Numbered from the stretch's first letter, positions 24,083 to 36,257 are shown. The stretch: DNA of 64,000 nucleotides from Rotaria sordida (GCA_905250125.1 CAJNOL010001312.1:1-64000), one strand, 5' to 3'. Notes: a model not told the origin generated them from the letters alone. Made by a program: numbers and translations.

Positions 24083-24334
24083 TCACATATGACGTGGTAT
24101 TTTTTCTCGTTCTGTTTTATTCTTCATGGTTTTTTCCTTTCTTCCGTCTTTCGTTATTTCTTTTCTCATTCTTTGATCTATTTCATTTGAACTGCGTTTC
24201 TTCCAAGTTTGAAACAATTGATATACTATCGTCATTTCTTCCCAACGGTATCCTATTACGGAGGTAGGAATAGATGAGGAAGTGATTATCGGTTCTCTCT
24301 CCTTCTTTTCTTCTGCCAATATAAAAGCTAACAT
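24083..24334 (-). CDS. Uncertain open frame, hypothetical
   Basis: A clean frame of about 83 codons that is charged and Lys/Glu/Arg-rich (ITSSSIPTSVIGYRWEEMTI, then VYQLFQTWKKRSSNEIDQRM), unlike the repeat-derived frames beside it. It could be a terminal exon of an unrecognised gene. No domain was identified, and the hairpin begins about 35 nt upstream, so a first exon would have to lie beyond it. May be chance. Confidence 0.2.
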   Translation of the reverse strand: MLAFILAEEKKEREPIITSSSIPTSVIGYRWEEMTIVYQLFQTWKKRSSNEIDQRMRKEITKDGRKEKTMKNKTEREKIPRHM

Positions 24335-24369
24335 TTGTTCTAATAAAAAAACAAAAACATAAACCTTCA

Positions 24370-24673
24370 GGATGTGAGTGAGATGTAGGATGTGAGTGTA
24401 GGCAGATGTAGATGTGACTGTGGCGTGTGTGCGAGTATGGGGTACGGGTATGGCGGGTGTGGGTGGGTGTGTGCATGGGTTTGTTGGCGTGGGTGTGTAG
24501 TGTAGATTGGGTGTGGGTGTGGTGGATGTGGGTGTGTAGTGTGCGATGTGAGTATGGAGGTGAGTTGTGGGCGTAGATACTCATTCCATTCACACCCACA
24601 TTCCTGCTTCCACGCACATCCCTCACTTATACCCACACATCCCTCACACATCCACCCACACCCATCCCACTCC
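24370..24673. repeat. Telomere-like hairpin H10 (about 300 bp)
   Basis: G-arm of about 210 nt (GGATGTGAGTGAGATGTAGG at the start, many GTGGGTGTGTAGTG units), spacer GGGCGTAGATACTCATTCC, C-arm of about 75 nt (CACATCCACCCACACCCATC at the end). It shares its spacer and inner G-arm with the hairpin at 15622. Four overlapping open frames here are repeat artefacts. Confidence 0.85.
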
Positions 24674-24695
24674 AAAAACTAAGTGAAGTTTCACT

Positions 24696-24741
24696 TGTGG
24701 GCGGGTGGGAGTTGTCTTTTTCTTAGCCCACACTCACGCCC
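24696..24741. repeat. Telomere-like hairpin H11 (small, next to H10)
   Basis: TGTGGGCGGGTGGGAG, spacer TTGTCTTTTTCTTAG, then CCCACACTCACGCCCG. It begins about 20 nt after the previous hairpin ends. Immediately downstream is a segment with ACGCGTTAAAATGCGTTTTTG resembling repeats at 43005 and 46480. Confidence 0.75.
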
Positions 24742-25738
24742 GAAACACGTTAAGACGCGTTAAAATGCGTTTTTGACCGTTAATTGTCTATCTGGATAGT
24801 TACAGCGAGAGCAAAACGTCCTACTAATGCGAAACAAATAAAAAAAACAGTGATATATTTGACCCACTATTTGAACAACATCAATTGTATCAATTGCGAA
24901 GGCGAAATAAATTCTGTCTAATAGTCAGCTTATGAAGTCGATGACGGCTGACCGATGCTAGTCTTCATCAGTATCACAAATACATAATGTGGCCTTTATC
25001 AAGTAAATCTCATGGAGTCGGAGTCCAAATGCTTCGCAGATGTCTAGCGATAGAAAGTCAACGGTCTAATCTTTCTTTATTAGGCAGAATCGATAAAATG
25101 ATGTTGGCCGAAGCTTTAATAAGAATAACACTAAGCAGCTACAGTCCACAAAAGGAAAGAGGAGAACTACATCGATCTTGATCTTGATATTCAATCAGAA
25201 GGAGAACGAATCAATAAGCTCAGCGATGATCTCTTATGTTAGATTTTTCTTGTCGAACAGTTTCACTTGAATGCGTGTTCGATAGCGTTCGAATTTTGTC
25301 AAAGACTTCCCAATGATAATGATTGTCCATTTCAAAGCTGCGAAAATAACAAAAGATAGTCAACAATAATGGGTCTAGTTTTGAAGAGCCGATCTTACCA
25401 TCGAGTTTACCCTTTTTGAAATTGATTCGCGTTCCACCAATCCTTACTTATAATACCAAAATCTTCAGGAAGAAAGCATTATGAATAGTTGAGCTTAGCA
25501 AACCCTAACTCAACCACCTGTTGTCGATTGATTCCGATAATTTGGGAAATTATCATTCAACCTTTGTTGACATACCCGAAGGAGTGTATGGTCTTATGGA
25601 CGGGTCCTACCAGCAGCTTTTATGCATTGTTCGACAGCGCAAACTTCAAGGTTCTTTTAGCGATGCAAAGCCGAAATCGAAAAATATCGATATGGGTACC
25701 TGAGTGACGGTATACCAGTGACTATGAAGATGATATCC

Positions 25739-25793
25739 ATATCTACACCCACATCGACAAAGCTACACTCACACGCTTATCTACCCCACACTC
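25739..25793. repeat. Telomere-like array H12, C-arm only
   Basis: ATCTACACCCACATCGAC, CTACACTCACACGC and CTACCCCACACTC units with no G-rich partner upstream. Confidence 0.55.
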
Positions 25794-26067
25794 AAAATGT
25801 GCGGCTTTTCTCCGACGGAGCTGAAAAGTAGTAATTGGTGGTAATGCACGTCTATATTCGTCTTATAATCTCTTGTAAGATGGATGCTTTGTTGCTTCCT
25901 TAGGTCTCGCTTCCCTGAAAATTGGCGTTATCAACGCTCAGAAACATGGCGCTTACTACTAATTTATTTTTACTCGTTGATGACGCTTTGATTTTGAACG
26001 CTTTCCATGAAACCTTGCTTTGTGATGCTACTGATAATATAAACAGCCACTCAATAAGCCTATTATG

Positions 26068-26110
26068 GCTGTGGATTTGGGTGTCCTTTTTTGATTCACA
26101 CCTGCACCCA
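26068..26110. repeat. Telomere-like hairpin H13 (minimal)
   Basis: GCTGTGGATTTGGGTGT, spacer CCTTTTTTGA, then TTCACACCTGCACCC. One of the shortest members. Confidence 0.6.
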
Positions 26111-26237
26111 AAACTGGTTAACTAGGTAGTCAAGCTCGGTTTATAATAAAAACAATTTTGCTGTCACAAAATAGAAAGAAGTCAGAAGCATAGTGCATAA
26201 AATCGCCGTTTGAACTTCATCGTTCTGTTTCGACATA

Positions 26238-28791
26238 TTATAATGAACCTTGAATGATTTTTTCTTCGAAGATAGCTAATAAAAACATGATCAGAATACC
26301 GAACAAAAAGCCACAGTTGACACAAATGAATCGTTTCCATTGAAAGTGGTCCCTGTCTATCAATGTTGGTAACTAGTAGAACAAATCAAAGTAGAATGAT
26401 AATTATAGTTTTGTTTAACCTTTAGATGTACTGTTTTCAAGCTAGGACTCACCAGATCGACTAGCGAAATAAATAAAAACATGCCGACTGTAATAGCAAA
26501 TATCCATTGATAAGAACTTTCATTTGTAGAAAGAGCTGCGCCGATGAAGAAACCGATCATTGCCGTTAGAGATGACAGAAAATTCCGAAGAAGGGCTCGA
26601 AAATGAGTAAAACCAGACTGAATCAGAATGGCATAGTCTCCTGTACAAGGAACATACATCTTCTTTTCATTGTTTAAATTTACGTGTAAGACTTACCTAA
26701 CTCATGAGGTAATTCATGACAAGCAACCGCAATGGTCGTTGTAAGACCTAAAAGCAAATCTTGACTAAATGCAGCACCAATGGCCAGACCATCAGCGACA
26801 TTATGAATACCATCCCCAATCAACACCATATAGGCAACGAAGTTGATAGCTAAAATAAGTAGCAACCATTCTGGAATTTAGAATCGTCATCCTCAATGTT
26901 ATTTTTCTGCAGTCTTTCCTATAATTACTATGGAGCGTAAATTTCCATATTTATATGGATGCTACTCAAAATATTTAAGCGAAAGAACAAAAGTGTTTCG
27001 ATTCGAATAAGCCATCGATCAGCTGAACCAGGCATCGAAATAAAGGTCAGAATGAAATTGCTATGTTTTCGAATAATCAATTCACATTTCAAGGGAATCT
27101 TAGTACTACCAATGACCATCAATATTCGTGGCTGATCAAAGAGAAGAGCTAAGTGATTTGACAACCAATTGACTCTATACATAATTTCAGCAATAAATTT
27201 CTTAGAGTATATGTATAAATGAACTCGGAGACAGAAGCTATGTTTCGCGAATATACGTGGCAAAGCTTCTAATCCTCATTCTAAAAGAGAAACGCAACTT
27301 ACGTTGCTGATTCTCAGCGATTGTTTGCTCTTCATTTTTTGAACCACTCTGCGAGTTATGACCTACAATGAACCAATAAAAAATCAGAATTTCGATTATC
27401 TCCTTGGTCAAACATATAATATCGAAATGTTTCATACTGATTTCGCTAGCTGTATGCCGATATAAATTGGACTGAGTGGAATTATGATGTTGATGACTAT
27501 GTTCCAGATCAACGTCGATCGTTCCATTCTCGACTGCATTCGAAGAGTCATGGTGACGAATAGAATGGCTATGGCTATTGGCTTTTACACGTGCCGAGCT
27601 CTAAATGATCGACAAAATCCTGAATTTGAAAATAGCAGTCTAAGTCTTACATGATTGTGTTTGTGACGGATGAACGAATGAAGAAATACTTCCAACAAAT
27701 AGAAAGCATAAAGAACTACATAGGGAAAGAGACGGGTCAGATAATTCATTCAAAACTTCACGATTCGTATACATACTCAAGACGGCTACGAACATCTTCC
27801 ATTGATAGTCATGGACTTTGACACTTGAGTGACCATCACTATGATCATGATCTCCTTTCCTAGCATGGTTATGTCCTAAACCTTTTTCATCTTCGTGACT
27901 ATGAAGGCCAACTGCCTGCAAAAATGAAACATAAATCAAAGCACTAGTGCTATTCTATCAACGTTTTAGTCATATCAGATCAGCGAAATCAAAACTTATC
28001 TAAAACAAAAGAAGTTCCATTTTTCTCAGTGAAATCTGTTGTTAGATACTTTTTTGAGGCCCTGCTTTTAACTGATGACAGCATGCGTTTTCATTTCAAG
28101 AACTAGTTTGAAAATTCGGAAATTTTCCATCTCAACTTCTAGTTTCATTTTGACAAGCTTGGGTGATACAAGAAAATATTTGCTCACTAACAAACGGAAT
28201 CAAATGGAAGAGAGCGTCGCCGAGAAGTGTACCAACAGCAAGTGCCGTGAACAGAGTCATTATATATGAAAAAGCTGTCTTGTTGATCAGTGGAAAAGCA
28301 AAAAAGCCGATCAAGGACAGTATTGAAACGATGAATACAGCCAGAAAACCTAGTCCATACCCTAGCGAAAGAAAAGAGACATTGATACTTTACTATCTTT
28401 CAAACATCGAACATACGTTGGGCAGCAGTGGGTACTGATTTTTTACTCGGTCGAACGATCGTAGTATGATCACAATGCTTGTTCAATACGTCTTCGACGA
28501 AATGTCCATGACATTCTTCAATGAATTCGTTCTCACTGAATTCATTCGAAACCACAGTTATGTTATTTTCGTATACTATACATAGGGTATAGGTGATATT
28601 TGTGTTTGAACACTGTAACAAAAGAATCGATTCTTTATAGAATAGAAGAAATAAGATTCAAATCTTTAACTTGCCGAGTGCTCGTGTGCAATCGTATTAT
28701 TTGCAGATACAACAAGAATGAGAACAGAAATAAAGAACTTGAATAAAACGCTAAGGTGACGAAGACGTAGACATTCCATATCTGAAAACAT
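26238..28791 (-). CDS. LIV-1 type ZIP zinc transporter (SLC39A6/10-like)
   Basis: Ten exons on the minus strand, all in agreeing phase: 28791-28671, 28632-28417, 28361-28192, 27915-27777, 27715-27651, 27600-27438, 27362-27303, 26870-26697, 26640-26453, 26372-26238; 476 aa. It imports Zn2+. Visible: an N-terminal signal or first helix ([12 protein letters not shown]), an extracellular part with [11 protein letters not shown], first ZIP helices ([34 protein letters not shown]), a His-rich loop ([13 protein letters not shown]...HDHSDGH and HSHSIRHH), the helix-4 site [17 protein letters not shown] and the helix-5 site [10 protein letters not shown], the LIV-1 signature. Most introns are short; those at 26871-27302 (432 nt) and 27916-28191 are longer. 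The join of exon 1 to 2 is the least certain. A telomere-like hairpin lies about 30 nt upstream of the ATG. No lesions were seen. Confidence 0.88.
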
Positions 28792-28822
28792 ATCGAGAAT
28801 GAATATCGATCATCTGCCAACT

Positions 28823-28911
28823 AGGGTAAGTGTGGGTTTGGGTATAGATTGGGGTGTGGGTGTAAACAAAGATTAGAGGAACATCCATACTCACACCCAC
28901 ACACACACTCC
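28823..28911. repeat. Telomere-like hairpin H14, beside the LIV-1 ZIP start
   Basis: G-arm (GGGTAAGTGTGGGTTTGGG, GGGGTGTGGGTGT), spacer AAACAAAGATTAGAGGAAC, C-arm (ACTCACACCCACACACACAC). It lies in the presumed promoter or 5' UTR of the transporter encoded on the minus strand. Any effect on expression is speculation. Confidence 0.8.
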
Positions 28912-30265
28912 ATCTGACGCAAAGATTAAAGATTTTCGGTATCAAAAATCCACTATACTCAGTCAAATCTCTGTATCATTTATGATCAGCTTTACTCACT
29001 CTGCCAATTAAAAGTCCTAGGTTTCGACCAATTGTTTAAAAACGTCGAAGATTTGACAGGATTTGACTTAAAGTACAATTTTTTGACATTTTTTTGTCGA
29101 ATCCTGATAAACCTTAGAACCTTTTTTTTTCAACAGATCGAAATTCATCACCGTTATTGGCTTGGGAGAGTGAAACTGGTTATAAATAATACAACGACTT
29201 GACTGATTTAACGGATTTTATATCGAAAGCCTAGAATTTTTGTATCAGAGTTTTAAAATTTGGTGCATTTCTACCTAGAAGATTATTAGACCATGATATG
29301 CTTCAAAATGACATGATATACTTTTCAATTGTAATTCGCGCATGAATATCTGTGAACTACAATTTATACATGATTTTACAACGGAATAGCACAGAAGAAT
29401 AAAACTTCAGAAATATCTCGCATATTTAATAGAACATTGAAACTATGGAAAGATGGCGTAAAAAAATGTTTCAGTATAAAAATAGATATTTTAGTTGATG
29501 AAGACAAGGGAATCAGCTTTGTCACTTACATATTTTGATATTGCCAGACAATACTTGATGAAATGAGGAAGTGACTATGAATCATTCAACTTTTATACTA
29601 CTGTTATTTTGAAGATGGCTTATTGCTGATTTCTTTCTAAAGAGTACAAATCCGAAAGAAGACATATGTAATCTTTACATTGGCTCAGACAGAAAAAAAA
29701 TTTAACCGTTTTCATTAATAACACTTGAAAAACTAAAGAGTGGCCCAAAAGAGCTTGTCTCAGTAAATGGATGATATTTACCAGAAGCTTATATGAAGCT
29801 GTTAATCAAATTATGTCATTTTGTAGAGGAAGATTAGAGCTATCATCTAAAAAAAGCATAGTTCGAAATACATAAATCTATTACAGTATTATAGTCGTTT
29901 TACTAACCTTGAGTGAAAATTTTTACATCACATTCTTTTGAGAATAATAAAAAAACAAAACTTTTTTTAAATAATAATATGCTTTTGCTCGTAGAGATTT
30001 TTCTAAACAGTTCTTATTTTAAGAGAACAATATTCTATATATTTATTTATTATGAATACAGCTTGTAACACTATTCATAGTGATAAAGACTTCCATATAC
30101 AAAGTCTTATTTTATGAAATTTATTGTTTCGAAGTTTTCCTCGAATATACTAATTACCTGAATTTATCTTTCTGACAGTCTTCAGAGTTTTATCAAAAAA
30201 TTCTAGTATTTATTTTAAAGCTAAATAGAGTATTGAGGATCAAGTTATGAGGATATAATCATATA
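28912..30265. other. Intergenic, no gene seen
   Basis: Very AT-rich. No domain-bearing frames and no splice-joinable set. It ends at a transposase remnant. Confidence 0.5.
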
Positions 30266-30465
30266 TGGCCTATTGAAAACTTATGGAGTATCATTCGACA
30301 AGATTTAAGTCAATATGAATTTAATTCGTTACAAGATGTCAAACAAAAAATATGAATATATGGAAGTTTTCGTCAAGAAAACTGTGGCAAAATGACCAGT
30401 AGTATTCCAAAAAAGATTAAAAGCAATCCTCCAAAACCAACATTACCCACCATCAAATTTGATTA
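30266..30465 (+). mobile_element. Tc1/mariner transposase C-terminal remnant
   Basis: Reads WPIENLWSIIRQDLSQYEFNS at its start, the conserved PIENLW block that follows the last catalytic acidic residue in Tc1/mariner transposases, and later KMTSSIPKKIK, like the C-terminal SMPRR/SIPKR block. It has an in-frame TGA after VKQKI and the catalytic Asp context (DLNPIENLW) is lost. Only this end of the gene remains. It sits about 30 nt from the assembly gap and may have contributed to it. Confidence 0.7.
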
Positions 30466-30492
30466 TTAATGTTTATATAACATGCCAGTCTG

Positions 30493-30592
30493 NNNNNNNN
30501 NNNNNNNNNNNNNNNNNNNNNNNNNNNNNNNNNNNNNNNNNNNNNNNNNNNNNNNNNNNNNNNNNNNNNNNNNNNNNNNNNNNNNNNNNNNN
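30493..30592. other. Assembly gap (100 N)
   Basis: Exactly 100 N, the conventional placeholder for a gap of unknown size. The TRPM-type gene runs into it from the right; the sequence to its left does not continue that gene. Confidence 0.98.
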
Positions 30593-33500
30593 TAATGATC
30601 CATCACTATTATAATTCCAAGAAACTTGATTATCTGTAGTTATTAATGACCATGATGATATTGAATATCCAAGAAAAAATATAAGAATAAAACAAACAAA
30701 AAATAGAAAATCTTTCATCTATTAATACAAAAAAAAAACCATAATCAAAAGATTAATTAAATCATCAGTTATATAAACCGTATTAAAAATCATAATTAAT
30801 TTTGGTCCTACTTTTTCAAAAGCAGCAAATAGTTCTAATGTACGAACATACCAAAGTATCAAATCAAGACATAAGAATATTCTGAAATAAAACAAGAAAA
30901 AAACTATGAATAGAAAATATATTACAACTTACTTTGATACAACAAAAGATGATTCAAGAACAATGAATCGTGTAATAAAACCAATAAGATATAAAATAGT
31001 TGCAATCATATCAATCACATTCCATATTTCTGATAGATATTCTCTTTTTGAATTCACAAATAAAAACTAAAAATAAAATTATTTTTTATTTTTTATTTTC
31101 TTTAATAATAAAAATCTAAATTAATATTACTTGACGCATTTCTTCAATAATGAAACTCCAAAAACAAATATGAAGAATTATTTCAGTTATTGGTATTCGT
31201 AAATTTTGAATACTAGATCGACGTTCATTATAGATATTTAATGGAAAATAATCAACAAGAAGAACAAAACTGAATAAACCAAGAAATAGAATAAAAAATA
31301 TCTAATTAAAAGAAAATCAAATTAATACGAATAGTTTTAAATAATACAAATTATCTTTACCATATAATAATAAAATCTTACAATAGGTGCTTGATAAAAA
31401 TATCTTATTTTGTCAGACCATAGAACATCATTCTTTTCTTTATGTTGAATAAATCCAATAAAATATGAATAAAAATTTTTTTTTTTATTAAATAAAAATA
31501 ATCATAATTTTCTTACCTGATAACATTATGCATCATAGTCGATCGACTGACATTTGATTGATCTCGAGTACTTTGAATGATCTTGAAAAATTTATTTAAT
31601 ATATTCATAATTTTCTTTTTAAATTTTCACTAACTTTTTTATGTTTTTGTATATAAGGCAAAAAGATACAAAATATTGGTAGTAAAGGAAAAAATAATGA
31701 ACAAAGAAAAACCTTAAAAATCACAAAGAATATATATATTTTATGCTTTATTTTATTTTTAATATTTACTCGAAAATTAATAGCCGTTCTTTTATAATTG
31801 ATACATCCAAACCTATAAATTTCAAGTGTATATATTTTTTTTTTCGTTCTTTTTCAAATACAAATAAAAATCTTACCATTGATGATCAAGATATTTTTGA
31901 ACACATTTTGATGCAAGAAATGATCTACAATTAACTTTTCGTGCTAATTGTAATGGATAAACATCATTAAATGCAACAGCAGGACGTTTTAGAAGATCAA
32001 CAGCAAAACGTTCATCATTATCAAAACATCGATCAATAATTGACATAGCATGTGTATCGAATTGACTAGAGAAAAAAAATAAATAATAAATTATTATAAA
32101 TAAAATTTAAAATATTCGAATTACTCAGCATTTTCTTCATATTGTTGTTTTATATCTACATCAAGTTCTAAGTTTGCTGCACGTCGATAAATTAATGCAC
32201 CAAATAATGGTGCTATGGATGAATTCTAGCAAGAAAAGTCTATCGTATAATGAAATCTATTTTAATATAGTGAAATTTAAATGAGACATTCGATTTTTAA
32301 GATATTTCGAGGTTTTTTTATGACAACACTTTAGTACTGAATAGTTTGTATTTTAAATTCGTTAGTTTGATGGTTAGAATGATTATTTGATTTGAATATG
32401 ATTAGTCTATCTGATTTTCAGTACAATAGTTTCCATCTGAAATTTATTTAATTATTTAAAACTTACCCAAGTTTTAGAACAAAGATATGTTGCAAGCTCA
32501 AATCGATTAAGAAAAACAGCCCATAAAAATAAATCCTGTGGAGCACCTTTACCTAATGGTATATTATCATCTAATCGTGAAAATTTATTATTCTTGTTTG
32601 TATTATACTATAAAGATATTTCTTAGAAAATAATCATTAGATCAAATATCTTTCATACTATGATCAAATGAAGATAATCTAAATAAAAATCATCTCTTGT
32701 ACATATAACATTTCTTCCTTTGTCTTGAACTGGTAATCGATTACTAGTCTAGAAACAAAAACTTTGTCAAATTTATTTTTTTTTCCGATTTTTTTAAAAT
32801 CAATATACCAATGTTGTTGCATAAAGCTGTTTAAGATCTCCATTTGTCAATTTTTCAAGTGATGTACCAAATTCAATAAGTAATTCAACAAAATCAACAT
32901 GACCACGATGAAGTGCATCGACAAGAGCATGACGAAGATCATCTTCCTTTTATTTATTGAAAAGAAAAAATAAGTAGTTAAAAAACAAACAAACAAACAA
33001 AAGACATACTTTCCATTTAGATATCGTCGTATCAGTAAGAAGATATTTTTGAGCATAATTAAATTTATGCCAAGCCTAAATAAAAGATCTTTTGTTTTTG
33101 TTGTTTATCTTTTTAAATTACTATAGCTAATTTAAGTTCTGCTGTTCGACGATTTTGTTCATTATGATCATCGGAAAATTTTGCAGCTATAGAAAAACGA
33201 ACAATTTTTTTGTTTTTTATTATTATAAAAGATTCTATCAATGAAGAATATTTACCATTAAATAAAGATTCTAGAATAGCATCTTCAAGATTTCCATGAT
33301 GTCGTTTACTATCAAACTTAAAAATTGTTACTAATTGTTTACGTTCATTTAATACTCGACATAGATTATTTTTAACTTCATCAAGTCCTGTTATATCAGC
33401 TTGTGCTTTAGTTAAACTTTATAAAACAATAGAGATAATTATTATTCATAATTTCTTTTGAGAATAAAACTTACATCGCATTGATCTCTGTTTCTTTTGA

Positions 33501-34814
33501 ACTACCTCTAACTAAACCGGTTTGTGGTCGTGTAGGATAACCATTACCATTTTCATTTTCAGTATAACAAGCATGTAATTCAGCAACAAGATCAGCAGCA
33601 CGACCTGATTCCTTTAAAAAAATCAATCAGAGTTTATTTATATTATTGAAATTTTTCTATACTTTGATAACAACAACTGGCGTATTCGAATCAAGTGCTT
33701 CACAAATTGTTCGAATCGATGATGGACCACCTTCAACCAAAACCATAACAATAGGTATAAGTGATTCAATTGTCTCTTCTGTAGTTGTAGTTTCTATGCT
33801 CGTATTTCGAGAATATTTTTCAATTTCTGCTCGTAATGGTAGAACAGTATCAGCCTTTGGTTGTCCATCATCAAATAATAAAAAATGAGTATGATTTGAT
33901 TCTAAATCACATCGTTTCTTTTGCTTATCTTTAACAATATAATTTCGAACCAAATATTGATCATTTTTCTCCTAAATTTTAGTTTAAAAGAAAATCATTT
34001 CCCTCTCTCTCTTTCACTTCAAACAAATTGTTCTAGTAATCATACGAACAGACTGTATTATTTGATTATGATGATGTCTTATAAATGGATATATTCCACT
34101 TGTAGTACTCGTATCTATAGAAAAATCCGTAGATTGACAATCAAGTTGTTCATTTCCTGCAGTATAACCCCAACTAGCAATACCAATACATGGTACATTA
34201 AGACCATTTTTTCGGTTTTTATAACGATATTTATTAAGAGCTTCACCAACTTCTTTAACAACACCAGCATTTGTTCCAGCTGTAATCAACCATGCATCTA
34301 TTCAATCAAAATTCGTTATTAATTATCTATATTGAAATAAAATTCTATTACTTGTTGTAATAGCAGCAGCAACTAAACCACTTTGAAAAATTTTTCTAAG
34401 ACGTGTTGACATATCAAAACTTTTTGCTCCACCAGTTACAGATATAATTAAATCAGGTTTTGATAAATGCCAACCTTGTTGCATAAATTTAACAACTGTT
34501 TCAGCATTTGTATTAAGACTTAATCGTATATATTGTGAAAGACGTGTAGTAGCATCAAGTTTATTTTCATCAAATTTCATAAAACCATATTGTTTAGTTA
34601 ATTCATTCGGTCTAGAAAAGAAAACAAAAGAAATAGATATTTCTTTTTATTAATGAAAATATTTCTGAACTTACGGATCATTTTGATAAATTTTTAAAGT
34701 TTCAACTGCCTAAAAAAATATTTAAAGAAAAAAATATCATATAATGTTTTCATAGTCCTGTCTGTCAATTACCATTTGGACATTTTGTAGTTTTCGAGCG
34801 ATTTTCTCGTCCAT
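30593..34814 (-). CDS. TRPM-type cation channel, C-terminal end lost at the gap
   Basis: Many-exon gene on the minus strand starting at ATG 34814 (MDEKIARKLQNVQM). Early exons: 34814-34773, 34709-34675, 34611-34352, 34297 to about 34050, about 33972 to 33663, then smaller exons to 30593. The N-terminal TRPM homology (SLOG-like) region is clear: KPDLIISVTGGAKSFDM, NAWLITAGTNAGVVKEVGEA, CIGIASWGYT, HTHFLLFDDGQPKAD, IPIVMVLVEGGPSSIRTI and ESGRAADLVAELHA. A helical repeat region follows (LRHALVDALHRGHVDFVELL; LFLWAVFLNRFELATYLCSK), then membrane segments: KIRYFYQAPIVRFYYYM, LSEIWNVIDMIATILYLIGF, LDLILWYVRTLELF...KVGPKLIMI, and KDFLFFVCFILIFFLGYSIS up to the gap. These fit S1 to S5. The pore, S6 and C-terminus are not in the window. 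TRPM channels conduct Ca2+, Na+ or Mg2+. No frameshift was seen; the introns are very AT-rich, 50-150 nt. Confidence 0.85.
32286..32420. mobile_element. Partial family A element in a TRPM intron
   Basis: Contains GAGACATTCGATTTTTAAG and a TATTTTAAATTCGTTAGTTT...GAATATGATTAGTCTA stretch that matches, with divergence, the right arm of the element at 3217-3816. Only fragments remain. Confidence 0.45.
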
Positions 34815-36142
34815 TGTTGAATTATTCTTAATGATTTACGTTTAAATTATTTAAGTACAAAAAGAAAATTCAAAATGAACTAAAAGCAAAAGAAGAAAAA
34901 CACATTAGTAAAGTGAATAGACATAAAGAAATTGTGCTGTCGTCATTGTGAATTCTATAAGAAGAAATTCTTTTTTTTTTCTCTTGAAAAAGTATATGAA
35001 AGAAAAGAACAGAAAGTGTTAGCTATGTTATGCGCTACATTATTCTCCTTTGTATGAAGAAACGCCAATATAATCACGATGTTCTGGTAACTAGAACGAT
35101 TGTCAACTCTGCGTTTATATTGCTCGATAATGTGTTCTTTACACATTTTTTTTTCATTTGTGTTGAAAGAACAACCTTTAAAATTTTTTATTCCTTCTAT
35201 ATGAAAATATACTATTTCAATAATACAGGTGTGTAAGGTGCAAGTAATTCAAAAGTCAAGTTTTTTCTTCTTTCATATTTTTGTATGATTTGTGAACACT
35301 TTTCCTGTGAACAAAACATGTACATTGAAAATTAGCTTGTTAAACTATTTTACTTGTTTTAATAAGTATATTCTAAGGAGACCATTCTCCTACGAAACCA
35401 ATGGATGGATGTGAAAAATAAATCGAGTATTTCTGAATTTATTATAAATTCAATATTCTTGTTTTATTTTATGAGCCAGTGTGCGTAAACTGTGACCTAG
35501 TGCTGTAGGATTTTGCTCTATCATAGTCTTAGATATGCATTATATCTATTCCATCTTATAGAGCATATTTTTCAGATAGAGAGCGAAAGTTTTTATAGCT
35601 ATTGAAGATCTTGCTGCCGAGTTCTATAGACATTTTGAACTATTTTTCAGAGTTTTGATGAGAAAAAAGGAGAAAAATAACCTTCCTAATAGATTTTCCC
35701 ACAAGATATAGGCGAGATGACGTTGAAAGTTTCTTTTCAAACACCACGGAACCAAAGACTAGTTCGAGGTGCGATTAAAAGTTTGGAACGTATAATTGAG
35801 CAAAATCGGTCGTGTCTTACGCAGACTGACTTTTATTCGTTATTGGGCTGGAAAAAAGTTATGTGTTTGAAACAATTCATTTTCTCTATATTAGTTCTTA
35901 AATATCAGAAAAAAAATGAAATCGTATGTCGCGATTTTGATGATAAAAAATTGACTTTCGTGAAAGATGACCATCATATCCGAAAGCAGAAGGCAAAAAT
36001 ACGTCGGAAACCTTATGTTTCATCATAAAATCATTCGCTACGAAGGTTTGCTCATAGTGCGGCTAAAGAGGAAAATTTATACATACAACTCCCAGAGACA
36101 GCACAGACAAAAATTTCTCGGGGATGATTTTTGGATGATTCA

Positions 36143-36220
36143 AGGTGTGGTGGGTGTTGATGGACAATTGAATACACACATCTACACTTTACACTCACAC
36201 CTGACATCCACACGCCGCCC
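36143..36220. repeat. Telomere-like hairpin H15
   Basis: AAGGTGTGGTGGGTGTTGATG, spacer GACAATTGAATAC, then ACACATCTACACTTTACACT and CACACCTGACATCCACACGC. Confidence 0.7.
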
Positions 36221-36257
36221 TAATTTACAAGTTGTGAATACTGCAAATGAGTAAGTA

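Larger units (their letters stand above)
24750..26237. other. Intergenic with two weak telomere-like loci
   Basis: No gene supported. A frame at about 25521-25703 (NLGNYHSTFVDIPEGVYGLM) has better-than-random character but no recognised domain. C-rich and short hairpin loci at 25739 and 26068 are listed separately. Confidence 0.4.

Noticed and set aside
25521..25703. Frame with NLGNYHSTFVDIPEGVYGLM
   Set aside because: Reads like protein but is short, has no recognised domain and no partner exons; not listed as a gene.
26928..27263. 111-codon open frame on the minus strand inside the LIV-1 ZIP gene
   Set aside because: Falls in the 432-nt intron between exons that join in phase and has no ZIP or other domain character. 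It may mark an old insertion in the intron, but I see no ends.
33921..34322. 133-codon open frame on the plus strand
   Set aside because: Antisense to TRPM exons and an intron; the minus-strand translation is clearly the real one.
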